In this document: in pieces, positions 1-8,188 of the stretch
Layout of the letters: each line of letters opens with the position of its first letter
How positions within the stretch are numbered: the stretch's first letter is position 1
Source: Bacillus sp. T33-2
GTDB lineage: Bacteria; Bacillota; Bacilli; Bacillales; Cytobacillaceae
Assembly: GCF_002860205.1 (NCBI RefSeq)
Contig: NZ_PGVB01000048.1
Span: forward strand, 1-64,000
Direction: 5' to 3'
Length of the DNA stretch: 64,000 nt
Translations under genes and position numbers: made by a program
Notes under the pieces: model-generated
What the model saw: the letters and a program-made list of their open reading frames with translations, nothing else
Told to the model about the DNA's origin: nothing
Databases searched by the model: none

Positions 1-56
1 CTTAATAGGGCACGTACGGTTTGATAAGGGGGAAGCCTTGAGAGAGGTTTCCCTAC
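1..56 (+). mobile_element. 3' end of a group II intron (domains V-VI)
   Basis: The window opens inside a sequence resembling the 3' half of a group II intron domain V (CACGTACGGTT), followed by a linker and a domain VI-like hairpin. In the hairpin GGGAAGCC (30-37) pairs with GGTTTCCC (46-53), with one GU pair and an 8-nt loop. The intron would end at about ...CCTAC (56). The rest of the intron, including any reverse transcriptase gene, lies outside the window. The call rests on motif resemblance only. Confidence 0.55.
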
Positions 57-104
57 TTTATTTGCGTGTTGAGACTTTTTTGGTTATCATTGGTCAGCTC
101 GCAT

Positions 105-155
105 AAAAAAAGAGCAAGTGAACGGAAGAAATTAAATTCCCTCGTTCACTTGCTC
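105..155 (-). terminator. Rho-independent terminator of the first glucosaminidase gene
   Basis: A 13-bp perfect inverted repeat (GAGCAAGTGAACG at 112-124 with CGTTCACTTGCTC at 143-155) is followed, read on the minus strand, by a run of seven T. It lies just beyond the stop codon of the minus-strand gene that ends at 164. Confidence 0.9.
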
Positions 156-163
156 GTTAATAG

Positions 164-2857
164 TTATTGATAAACAGGAACATCGAAGTACCAAGTATAT
201 GCGCTTAGCTGGGAATATAGTTTATGCATATTATTGACTTGCTTGACAGCCCAGCCTATGTCGGTCGCGTATTGATGAGTTCCTGGTATAGCAGGGTTCC
301 AGCGCATTTTATATAACGTATTCTGTGCATACGTCGGGTGGTTAATATATTTTTGCCCGATAAATTGCGCTCCACCAAAAATGGCTGCTTCCGGTGTGAA
401 CCATCCGCTCTTATAGGCATATTCTGATCCAGTGCGTACTGCATCACCATCATATGCACCAATTCCGAACATATTATATACTACTCTAGGAGTGACACTT
501 ACGCCATCAACTGTGTTCACCATGACGCCGTTTGCCAACTGAGATGTTCCATTTCCAGTTTCTAGAAATGCGTGTGATATCAAATAAATCTCATTAATAT
601 TGTAGGTTACACTTGCGTCAATGAAGGTTTGACCCATGCCTTGCAAAATGCCTTTGCCTGCAAGCGTAGTGTAATTTAAATCATAAGCACTTATTCCAGT
701 ATTTTTGTTCAATAACAAAAATTGAAGATAGGAACTGCTTCCAAGACTGAAGTTTTGCGGATTAACATAATAGCTTACATCCTGAGCCGTTGGATTTCGC
801 CACGCAGAATATCTTATTTCATACCAACCATTATTCTGGCCGAGGATTTCCACTTGGCTTCCACTATTTAGAGTTCCAAAGCTATGATGTTCAACTCCCG
901 GTCCTGAGCGTACATTCAAAATCGTGGCATTAACCGTACCCAACGTAGAGGAATTGAGCGTAATATAGCTGCTGCTAACATATGCTTTTTCATTTCGATA
1001 TTTATCTGTTTGCGGTCTCAAATTCATCTGGGTATTAACCATGTCGGTTAACGTCAAATTATAATATGTGTAATAAACGACGGGTCCGGGATTCAGGACA
1101 CCATCTGGGAAAAAGTGATATGTTTTCCCGTCAATTACTACTTCTCCGGTAACCATGGCCCCGTGGCTGTCAAGATAGTACCATTTGTATCCATGGTATA
1201 ACCATCCTGTCTGCATTATGCCTGCATCGTTAGAGAAGTACCATTTGTTTTGGTAGAGGATCCATCCAGTTTGCAAAACACCTTCACTGTCTAAATAGTA
1301 CCAGTTATTTTGGTATTGAATCCATCCAGTCTGCCTGACTCCCCCGCTATTCAGGAAGTACCATTTATTTTCATGCTGCAACCAACCGGTAAGCATGACC
1401 CCGCCGCTGTTAAGGAAATACCAGTTATTTTGATACGGCAGCCAACCGGTTTGCATGACCCCCCCGTTGTTTAAGAAGTAGTAATTGCTTTGATAAGTAA
1501 ACCAACCGGTCTGCATGACTCCGCCATCATTAGAAAAATACCAGTTGTTTTGATAAGGAATCCATCCGGTGTTTAACACTCCGTTGCTGCCCAGAAAGTA
1601 CCAGTTGCCTCCAATCTGCACCCAACCGGTTTGCATTATGCCGTCTGAATTTAAATAATACCAGCTATTAAAGTAGGACAGCCACCCAGTTTGAAGGGTA
1701 TCCTCATTTGTGAGATAATACCAGTTTCCCCCATCAGAAACCCATCCTCTGACCATGACCCCATCGGATTTTAAATAATATCTTTTACCGCTTTCTTCAA
1801 GCCATCCTGTTTTCAATAACCCATTCGCATCGAAGTAATATCTATTTCCGGCATGGTCCAGCCATCCTGTATGAAATGTTCCGTCTGCATAAAGGTAATA
1901 TTTATTATTTCCTTCCGCTACAAATCCAGTAGCCATCACTCCATTTTCACCAAGGTAGTATTTCCTATCACCTTCGATGACCCAGCCGGTAGACATCACG
2001 CCGTCTGAACTGAAGTGATACCTTGAAGAATCAATTGTTTGCCACCCTGTAGCCAGTGTGCCATCCTGCTCAAAATAGTATTGTTTATTATTATCAGTGA
2101 TCCAGCCTATTGCCATTGAACCATCAGCGTTAAAAAAATATTTATTACCATCAATTGTGTGCCAGCCGGTGAGCATTACACCATCTTGGCCGAAGTAGAA
2201 TTTTTTGCCGCCTTCTTCCAACCAACCCGTCACAAAACCGTTACTATCAAAATAGTATGTATTACCACCATCCTGAAACCACCCAGTTCCCCCAGAAGAA
2301 ATTAATGCACCTCCACTGGAAAAAATGTAAGGCTGAGCATCTATCAGTTTTGGACCAGATGCCATCGATCCGTCTTCAGTCAGGTAATATTTGGTTTCGT
2401 TAAGCTCCAGCCATCCTGTTTGCATAGCACCGCTTGGTGAAAAATGGTACCATTTCTCACCATTCAATAACCACCCTGTGGCCATAGACCCATTGGGATT
2501 GAAGTAGTACCAAATACTATCTAGTTTGACCCAGCCAGTCTTCATATCCCCGGATGTGCCAAGGTAGTACCAGTTTTGATTATAAAATAACCAGTTTTTT
2601 TGCATGGCACCTCCTTGTTCGAAGTAATACCACTTATCATCCACTTTGACCCAACCGGTCTTCATAGCTCCGTCAGCAGCAAGGTAATACCAATTACTGT
2701 TGTCCAGCAGCCATCCTTTTACATTGGTACCGCTACTGTCAGTGTAGTACCAGGTGTTGTTAATCAGTTTCCAGCCCGTGTTGGTGCTGGCATTCACTGA
2801 AGTTGAACAAAAAAGAATAAAAAATAAAATAGAAGAGATAAAAATTAACTTTTTCAA
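164..2857 (-). CDS. Secreted LytD-like N-acetylglucosaminidase with about 28 choline-binding-type repeats
   Basis: Predicted 897-residue exported autolysin that cleaves the glycan backbone of peptidoglycan. A signal peptide is followed by about 28 tandem 20-residue repeats of the form GWxxxxxxWYYLxxxGxMxT (CW_binding_1 type, about residues 28-590). Next comes an SH3b domain (LNVRSGPG) and a C-terminal GH73/LytD-type domain of about 175 residues with the catalytic-Glu motif HAFLETGNG and the family signature YKMRWNP. I chose the TTG at 2857 because GGGAGGAAGG sits directly upstream and the signal peptide begins there; longer in-frame starts bypass this ribosome site. The middle repeats (KYYF type) lack the first Trp of the pair, so not all repeats may bind ligand. 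Two homologous catalytic domains lie at 10300 and 30590. The repeat ligand is presumed choline because of the nearby lic genes, but this is inferred. Confidence 0.93.
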   Translation of the reverse strand: MKKLIFISSILFFILFCSTSVNASTNTGWKLINNTWYYTDSSGTNVKGWLLDNSNWYYLAADGAMKTGWVKVDDKWYYFEQGGAMQKNWLFYNQNWYYLGTSGDMKTGWVKLDSIWYYFNPNGSMATGWLLNGEKWYHFSPSGAMQTGWLELNETKYYLTEDGSMASGPKLIDAQPYIFSSGGALISSGGTGWFQDGGNTYYFDSNGFVTGWLEEGGKKFYFGQDGVMLTGWHTIDGNKYFFNADGSMAIGWITDNNKQYYFEQDGTLATGWQTIDSSRYHFSSDGVMSTGWVIEGDRKYYLGENGVMATGFVAEGNNKYYLYADGTFHTGWLDHAGNRYYFDANGLLKTGWLEESGKRYYLKSDGVMVRGWVSDGGNWYYLTNEDTLQTGWLSYFNSWYYLNSDGIMQTGWVQIGGNWYFLGSNGVLNTGWIPYQNNWYFSNDGGVMQTGWFTYQSNYYFLNNGGVMQTGWLPYQNNWYFLNSGGVMLTGWLQHENKWYFLNSGGVRQTGWIQYQNNWYYLDSEGVLQTGWILYQNKWYFSNDAGIMQTGWLYHGYKWYYLDSHGAMVTGEVVIDGKTYHFFPDGVLNPGPVVYYTYYNLTLTDMVNTQMNLRPQTDKYRNEKAYVSSSYITLNSSTLGTVNATILNVRSGPGVEHHSFGTLNSGSQVEILGQNNGWYEIRYSAWRNPTAQDVSYYVNPQNFSLGSSSYLQFLLLNKNTGISAYDLNYTTLAGKGILQGMGQTFIDASVTYNINEIYLISHAFLETGNGTSQLANGVMVNTVDGVSVTPRVVYNMFGIGAYDGDAVRTGSEYAYKSGWFTPEAAIFGGAQFIGQKYINHPTYAQNTLYKMRWNPAIPGTHQYATDIGWAVKQVNNMHKLYSQLSAYTWYFDVPVYQ

Positions 2858-2942
2858 GTGTCCTTCCTCCCGCATTCCCCTATTATATTTCAAATTAGAA
2901 TCAGCAAAATATAAAGTTCTTAGGTTAATAGTCATATAGTTT

Positions 2943-2969
2943 ATATCGGCATAAATATATGAATATTAA
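2943..2969 (-). promoter_or_regulatory. Candidate SigD promoter of the glucosaminidase gene
   Basis: On the minus strand the sequence reads TTAA, 15 nt, then GCCGATAT. The -10 element matches the Bacillus SigD consensus exactly and the -35 element matches 3 of 4 bases of TAAA. B. subtilis lytD, which has the same catalytic domain, is SigD-dependent. The leader to the start codon would be about 75 nt. Confidence 0.6.
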
Positions 2970-3066
2970 TATTCACTCCATAAAATACACTAGTATTATT
3001 TTCATAAAATTCATTGTAAAGTAAAATCATTAAAGTATGAGTTAAGAAAAAAGAACTATTTCCTTC

Positions 3067-3096
3067 TTGTTATTATTTAAAGTATGTTGATATAAT
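3067..3096 (+). promoter_or_regulatory. SigA-type promoter of the repeat-only surface protein
   Basis: TTGTTA (3067-3072) and a perfect TATAAT (3091-3096) are separated by 18 nt, with a start codon 38 nt downstream of the -10 box. Confidence 0.65.
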
Positions 3097-3134
3097 GGTA
3101 TTAATTTACCACATTGGGAAAAGGGGGAAATCAT

Positions 3135-4622
3135 ATGAAAAAGAGAATAATTATTGCTTTACTTGCTGCTTTTCTATTGTTACCTGGGGCATTAGCAGCA
3201 GCCGAGGAAAGTGCAACAGTTTCTAATGAATCTGATTCACAGGTAACAGTGGGGGGTCTGGATGGTTCATCAGGGACACCCGCAACAGAAACTGAGCAGG
3301 ACAATATAGAATCACCGGTACAGGAAACAGAACAGCAATCGACAGAAACAGCAGAAGAAGAGCCTGTACAAGAGGATGTACCAGTAGAAGAGCCTGTACA
3401 AGAGGATGTACCAGTAGAACAACCTGCGAAGGAAGCTGCACCTGCGGAAGAACCTGTTCAAGAAAATATGGAGACAGAAATAGGAAATACGGGTGAAACA
3501 GTGCCTAATCAGGATGGAACAGCAGAAGAAGGATCTTCTAAAACGCTTCCTGCATCCAATGACGGTATTAAAGATGTTACAGAAGCGGTTCAGGATTCAG
3601 CAAGTGTAACGGAACCTGCAGAAGAAAAAAATGACAGCTTAGTATCAAGGCAGAATATCACCTCATTATCGCAAACCGGCTGGGTCAGAATGTATAATGA
3701 TTATGACGGCTACTATTGGGTCTTTATCCATAGTGATGGAACACCTCATGTAGGATGGCTGAACTACAATAATAGCTGGTATTACTTCAACCAAAATCAG
3801 ATGATGGCAACTGGATGGGAAAATATTAACAATCATTACTACTATTTTACAGATAGTGGAGAAATGGTAACCGGCTGGTATCAGGTAGGAAGCGGTGATT
3901 GGCATTATTTCAATGCAAATGGAACCGAATATTACGGATGGCTTAATCAAGGCGGGAATTGGTACTACTTAGAAGAGGATAGTCAGGCTGGATATATGCA
4001 TACAGGTCTTTCATATATTAACGGCAGTTACTATTTCTTTGACAGTAGTGGTGTGATGGCGAAGAATGGATGGCAATATGATGGGTATGACTATTACTAT
4101 AGTAATGCTAGTGGAGTGCTTCACACTGGATGGCTATTAATTGGCGGAACATGGTACTATTTAGATGAGGACACTGCGGCAATGGTGAAAGGTGCGCACC
4201 AAGTCTCTGGTGTAAATTATTACTTCGATAATTCAGGAGCAATGGCCACAAACGGCTGGAACTATGATGGCTATCACTGGTTCTATAGTAATAGTAGTGG
4301 TGTGCTTCATACAGGCTGGTTACCATATGGAGGGAAATGGTACTATTTTGATGACTATGGATATTCGGCAACAGGATTCCATCTGGTCGGCGATACATGG
4401 TACTACTTTGATCCTTCCACTTACATCATGCAAACCGGATGGGTGAATGTTGATGGAGAATGGCATTATTTCAACTCAAACGGCTCAGAGCATTATGGTT
4501 GGTTACTAGAGGGCGGAAGCTGGTATTATATGGATTCTGGTGGCGTAATGGTAAGAGGGGTTTCTATGCTTATTGGCGATACAACATACACATTCGATGC
4601 ATCTGGCAGACTGGTAAACTGA
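3135..4622 (+). CDS. Secreted repeat-only (choline-binding-type) surface protein with acidic linker
   Basis: Predicted 495-residue exported protein with no recognisable catalytic domain. A signal peptide ending near an AAA site is followed by a Glu/Pro/Val-rich linker to about residue 165. This linker holds the decapeptide EEPVQEDVPV encoded by a 30-bp tandem duplication. The rest is about 14 degenerate CW_binding_1 repeats (GWxxxxxxWYY), with aromatic-rich variants such as GYDYYYSN. The ATG at 3135 follows AAAGGGGGAAAT and is preferred over an upstream in-frame TTG at 3114. It is transcribed divergently from the glucosaminidase at 164-2857. A structural or adhesin role on choline-bearing polymer is plausible; the function itself is unknown. 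Confidence 0.9.
   Translation: MKKRIIIALLAAFLLLPGALAAAEESATVSNESDSQVTVGGLDGSSGTPATETEQDNIESPVQETEQQSTETAEEEPVQEDVPVEEPVQEDVPVEQPAKEAAPAEEPVQENMETEIGNTGETVPNQDGTAEEGSSKTLPASNDGIKDVTEAVQDSASVTEPAEEKNDSLVSRQNITSLSQTGWVRMYNDYDGYYWVFIHSDGTPHVGWLNYNNSWYYFNQNQMMATGWENINNHYYYFTDSGEMVTGWYQVGSGDWHYFNANGTEYYGWLNQGGNWYYLEEDSQAGYMHTGLSYINGSYYFFDSSGVMAKNGWQYDGYDYYYSNASGVLHTGWLLIGGTWYYLDEDTAAMVKGAHQVSGVNYYFDNSGAMATNGWNYDGYHWFYSNSSGVLHTGWLPYGGKWYYFDDYGYSATGFHLVGDTWYYFDPSTYIMQTGWVNVDGEWHYFNSNGSEHYGWLLEGGSWYYMDSGGVMVRGVSMLIGDTTYTFDASGRLVN
3357..3416 (+). repeat. 30-bp perfect tandem duplication in the linker
   Basis: The 30-nt unit starting GAAGAGCCTGTACAAGAG occurs twice back to back (3357-3386, 3387-3416) and keeps the reading frame, adding one EEPVQEDVPV decapeptide to the spacer. 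Confidence 0.95.
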
Positions 4623-4638
4623 CAGTAAACAATAAAAG

Positions 4639-4679
4639 CAACAAACCCCATTCCAAATGTTATGGAATGGGGTTTGTTG
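4639..4679. terminator. Strong hairpin terminator between convergent genes
   Basis: A 17-bp perfect stem (CAACAAACCCCATTCCA / complement) with a 7-nt loop lies between the convergent repeat protein and LCP genes. It is followed by TCCTTTT on the plus strand and by TTTTATT on the minus strand, so it could serve both directions. Confidence 0.85.
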
Positions 4680-4704
4680 TCCTTTTGACAGGAGAAGATT
4701 TTAT

Positions 4705-5646
4705 TTATAGCTCCAAGTGTTGTTTCAATAGATTCTGTATTTTGTTCTTTTCTTCAGTAGGAACCTGTAAATAATAAACATTATTAATGGTAGTTCCCTG
4801 TCCGGTAATTGAAATTTGTTCAATTGATTTACTTGCTTCCTTGTATTGACTTTGTATGGTCATCATTTCATCAAAGGTTAAATTGGTCTTTACATTATTC
4901 CCCAATGCTTTGAAAATATCTCCGTAATTAGCTAAAGTACTAAGACTAGCTCCTTCATTGATAACTCCCTGAATAATCTGGCGCTGTCTCTGCTGTCGAC
5001 CTACATCTCCCGTTGGATCTTCATATCTCATTCTTGAATACTTAAGGGCCTTATCACCATTGAGTTTAAGCTCCCCCTTCGGGAAATTAGTTCCCTCATG
5101 AGTAAAAGCGAACTCATTTTGAACTGTAACACCACCGACTGAATCGACAATGTCTTTAAAGCCCTCCATATTAATTTGTATTACATAGTCAATAGGAATA
5201 TCCAAAAAGTTCTCGACAGTTGCCAGAGACATTTCAACTCCGCCAAATGCATAGGCATGATTTATTTTATCCTGTTTGCCTTTTCCGACTATTTCTGTTC
5301 TGGTATCTCTAGGGATGCTCACCATTTTTACCGATTGAGCTTCAGGATTTACAGTCAGGACGATCATTGAGTCAGACCTGCCTCGGTCTCCGTCTCGTTG
5401 ATCAACTCCCAAGAGGAGAACTGATATAGGATCCGCAGTTTTGAGTGATACGGTTTCTGACCGTTTATCCGATTTTTTCCTATCAATCTCGTGATGCATC
5501 GTATCAACAGCCTCAGTCAAGGAATTGTATACAGAAAAGAAATATACTCCGGCAATGATAAAAAGGAACAAAAAGGAGTATAAAAGGACTCTCAGCCATT
5601 TGCGTTTCTTGTTGGTCCTTCTTGTTGTGTTCAATCTAGAATTCAT
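4705..5646 (-). CDS. LCP (LytR-CpsA-Psr) family cell-wall polymer ligase
   Basis: Predicted 313-residue membrane-anchored enzyme. LCP proteins transfer teichoic acid or polysaccharide from undecaprenyl carrier to peptidoglycan outside the membrane. A basic N-terminus, one membrane helix (about residues 18-40) and the LCP core are visible: ISVLLLGVDQRDGDRG, SMIVLTVNP, SIPRDT, and the RMRYEDPTGDVGRQQRQ arginine-rich segment. Length and motifs fit the TagU/LytR group of Bacillus. The ATG follows GGAGG. It has a paralogue at 42913-43899 with the same N-terminal pattern. Which polymer it attaches cannot be told from sequence. Confidence 0.93.
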   Translation of the reverse strand: MNSRLNTTRRTNKKRKWLRVLLYSFLFLFIIAGVYFFSVYNSLTEAVDTMHHEIDRKKSDKRSETVSLKTADPISVLLLGVDQRDGDRGRSDSMIVLTVNPEAQSVKMVSIPRDTRTEIVGKGKQDKINHAYAFGGVEMSLATVENFLDIPIDYVIQINMEGFKDIVDSVGGVTVQNEFAFTHEGTNFPKGELKLNGDKALKYSRMRYEDPTGDVGRQQRQRQIIQGVINEGASLSTLANYGDIFKALGNNVKTNLTFDEMMTIQSQYKEASKSIEQISITGQGTTINNVYYLQVPTEEKNKIQNLLKQHLEL

Positions 5647-5836
5647 TTCGTTTTTTCCTCCAGTATGCTAAAATTCACTGCATAAACAATGTTTTATCTT
5701 GTCAAAAAATTAGACGTTTTGTCGGTAAAAAGGTTTCCTACAAATATAAATAATAATCCTTTATTCTGATAGTTACAATGGGGGATTTTACAAAATTCAT
5801 GGTTCTTTTTCCATAATATATAATTTTCCATCGTCG

Positions 5837-5863
5837 TAAAAAATTAAGAATTTAGACCGATGT
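5837..5863 (+). promoter_or_regulatory. Candidate SigD promoter of the subtilase gene
   Basis: TAAA (5837-5840), a 15-nt spacer and ACCGATGT (5856-5863, 6 of 8 matches to GCCGATAT) lie 37 nt upstream of the ATG. Spacing is ideal for SigD. No convincing SigA promoter is visible nearer the gene. Confidence 0.5.
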
Positions 5864-5899
5864 AAATATTAAATAAATAAAAGCTAGGAGAATTGGCAT

Positions 5900-7987
5900 A
5901 TGAAACTGAGATGGGCATATTATATGTGTCTTTGCTTTGCAATAACTATACTTTCGAATTTACCCTCGAAAGTAGAATCATCTATGAGGATGCAACAGGG
6001 AGACCAAATTAATGACACAAACCGCGTCATAGTGAAATATAACAATAGTTATATGAAAAAACAGGGTATAGACAACGTCAATAAACTAGATTCTTCAATA
6101 TCAATAGATATGGAAAGTCTTAAAGTTCCTGCAGGAGAAACTGTTGAAGGATTTATTGATGAGTTAAAGAAAAATGACAATGTGGAATTTGTTGAACCAG
6201 ATTATAAGCTGCAAAAATTATATATACCTAATGATCCTTATTATTCCAGACAATGGCATCACTCTGTCATAAACACCGGGACAGCCTGGCAAAAAACAAA
6301 GGGCTCTGATTCAATCACCGTAGCTGTGATTGACGATGGTGTTCAATTGGACCATCCAGATTTAATTAACCAAATTACTGCTCCATTCAATGTGATTGGG
6401 ATGACAAGTGCTACGATTCCTGCTGGGGACCATGGAACCCATGTTTCCGGCATTATTGCGGGCTCAATAGAAAATAATCAGGGCGGAACAGGGGTAGCAC
6501 CCCAGGTAAGGTTAATGCCCATAAATGTTTTTTCCGGTGACGACGCTTATATGTCGGATGTAATCAAAGGTATAAATCATGCCATAGAACACGGGGCCGA
6601 TATCATTAATTTAAGCCTTGGCACTTATAGTTACTCTTTGGCCCTGGATGAAGCCATTCAGGAGGCATACAGCAAAGGAGCTTTGTTTATATCGGCAGCA
6701 GGTAATGATGCAGTGAATGAAAAGTCTTATCCAGCTTCAATCCCTAATGTCATATCGGTAAGTTCCACTGATAATACTGATGCCAAATCTGCATTTTCTA
6801 ACTTCGGGGAGGAAATAGATATTGCAGCTCCGGGATCAGACATCGTTTCTACTTTGGTTAATGGCTATGGATACATGAGTGGAACATCTATGGCTGCTCC
6901 TGTTGTGTCAGGCGTTGCTGCACTGATTTGGTCATCGGACCCTGAATTGACAAATTTGCAGGTAATGAATCGGCTTCTTCATTCGAGTGACGACATAGGC
7001 ACCACTGGTAAAGATACCTACTTTGGCTATGGAAGGGTTAATGCTGCTAAAGCTTTGAACAGTACTGTTTTGGAACAACCTTATGTTGAAAATATTAATA
7101 ATGATAGCCACGTGGTTACAGGAATAATCTCTGCAGGGATTGAAGGAGGGCGGATTATACTAAGCAATGATCAAGCGATGGTTGCAGATTCATATGTTGA
7201 TAGTAACAAGCGTTTTCAAGTGCAAATTCCAGCAGCGAATGTGAATGAACAACTGTATATCCGATTGACTGATAAGTATGGCAATTCCAGCGATCGATTT
7301 GGAATATCAACTGCACAGCATTCAGGATGGGTCTTGATTGGAGGTAAATGGAAGTATTATGATCCTATAACGGGACAAATGAAAATAGGCTTCAGTTTAA
7401 TTATTGGTAATTGGTATTTCCTGGATTCTAATGGTGATATGGTGACCGGATGGAGAACAATTGACGGGATTTGGCATTATTTTAACGACGGCGGGAATAT
7501 GCACAAAGGTTGGCTTTACAACGGCGACTCTTGGTATTACCTCGATCAGGAAGGGAAAATGAAGACAGGCTGGGTATATATCGGCAGCTCATGGTATTTC
7601 TTTAATGAAACTGGCCGAATGCAAACAGGCTGGCTTTACACTAATGGTGCGTGGTATTACCTTGACGCGGGCGGCAGTATGCGAACAGGGTGGATATTCA
7701 CAAATGGCGCATGGTATTACCTTAACGAGGGAGGCAGCATGCAAACAGGCTGGCTGTACATTGACGGCGCGTGGTATTTCTTAAACGAAGGAGGCAGCAT
7801 GCAAACAGGCTGGTTATATATCAATGGTGCATGGTATTTCTTTAACGAGAGTGGCAGCATGCAAACAGGCTGGTTATATATCAATGGTGCATGGTATTTC
7901 TTTAACGAGAGTGGCAGCATGCAAACAGGATGGATCTACACCGATGATACTTGGTATTTTCTTGATGAGAATGGGAGAATGCAATAG
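5900..7987 (+). CDS. Secreted subtilase (S8) with C-terminal choline-binding-type repeats
   Basis: Predicted 695-residue exported serine protease. After a signal peptide (about 1-27) there is an I9-type propeptide (about 40-107). The subtilisin domain follows, with Asp145 (VAVIDDG), His178 (DHGTHVSG), oxyanion Asn269 (AAGND) and Ser330 (GTSMAAP) all present. A beta-rich linker of about 80 residues leads into about eleven CW_binding_1 repeats that run to the C-terminus. The ATG follows CTAGGAGAATTGGCAT. The repeats would tether the protease to the wall, where it could process autolysins or surface proteins. The last repeats are nearly identical at DNA level, including two identical 60-bp units. 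It ends within a repeat (GRMQ-stop), as many choline-binding proteins do. Confidence 0.93.
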   Translation: MKLRWAYYMCLCFAITILSNLPSKVESSMRMQQGDQINDTNRVIVKYNNSYMKKQGIDNVNKLDSSISIDMESLKVPAGETVEGFIDELKKNDNVEFVEPDYKLQKLYIPNDPYYSRQWHHSVINTGTAWQKTKGSDSITVAVIDDGVQLDHPDLINQITAPFNVIGMTSATIPAGDHGTHVSGIIAGSIENNQGGTGVAPQVRLMPINVFSGDDAYMSDVIKGINHAIEHGADIINLSLGTYSYSLALDEAIQEAYSKGALFISAAGNDAVNEKSYPASIPNVISVSSTDNTDAKSAFSNFGEEIDIAAPGSDIVSTLVNGYGYMSGTSMAAPVVSGVAALIWSSDPELTNLQVMNRLLHSSDDIGTTGKDTYFGYGRVNAAKALNSTVLEQPYVENINNDSHVVTGIISAGIEGGRIILSNDQAMVADSYVDSNKRFQVQIPAANVNEQLYIRLTDKYGNSSDRFGISTAQHSGWVLIGGKWKYYDPITGQMKIGFSLIIGNWYFLDSNGDMVTGWRTIDGIWHYFNDGGNMHKGWLYNGDSWYYLDQEGKMKTGWVYIGSSWYFFNETGRMQTGWLYTNGAWYYLDAGGSMRTGWIFTNGAWYYLNEGGSMQTGWLYIDGAWYFLNEGGSMQTGWLYINGAWYFFNESGSMQTGWLYINGAWYFFNESGSMQTGWIYTDDTWYFLDENGRMQ
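7801..7920 (+). repeat. Two identical 60-bp tandem repeats in the wall-binding region
   Basis: The blocks 7801-7860 and 7861-7920 are identical base for base and each encodes one 20-residue repeat. The neighbouring block 7741-7800 is also very similar. This is the mark of recent duplication or ongoing copy-number change. Confidence 0.97.
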
Positions 7988-8157
7988 GTTGCTGGACTTT
8001 GAACAGGGACAGGAAAAGGAATGAAATATGTAATCTTCAATATTCATATTGGTTGTGAAATGGCAGATACATGTGTGTAATATCGGACGGAAGGACTTGT
8101 TTTGATTAGCTGCTTGAAGACAAGCATTATTTCAGGATTAAATTGTGTTATTTCTAT

Positions 8158-8188
8158 AAAAGGAGAGGTGAATTATTCCTCTCCTTTT
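8158..8188. terminator. Bidirectional hairpin terminator
   Basis: AAAAGGAGAGG (8158-8168) pairs with CCTCTCCTTTT (8178-8188) between convergent genes. The arms supply T-runs in both directions, and the hairpin overlaps the acyltransferase stop codon. Confidence 0.8.

Noticed and set aside
7717-7920. Minus-strand frame with repeated peptide units
   Set aside because: It is the antisense shadow of the 60-bp tandem repeats in the subtilase gene.
7741-7920. CRISPR-like array
   Set aside because: The repeats are contiguous coding units without unique spacers, and no cas genes are present in the window.
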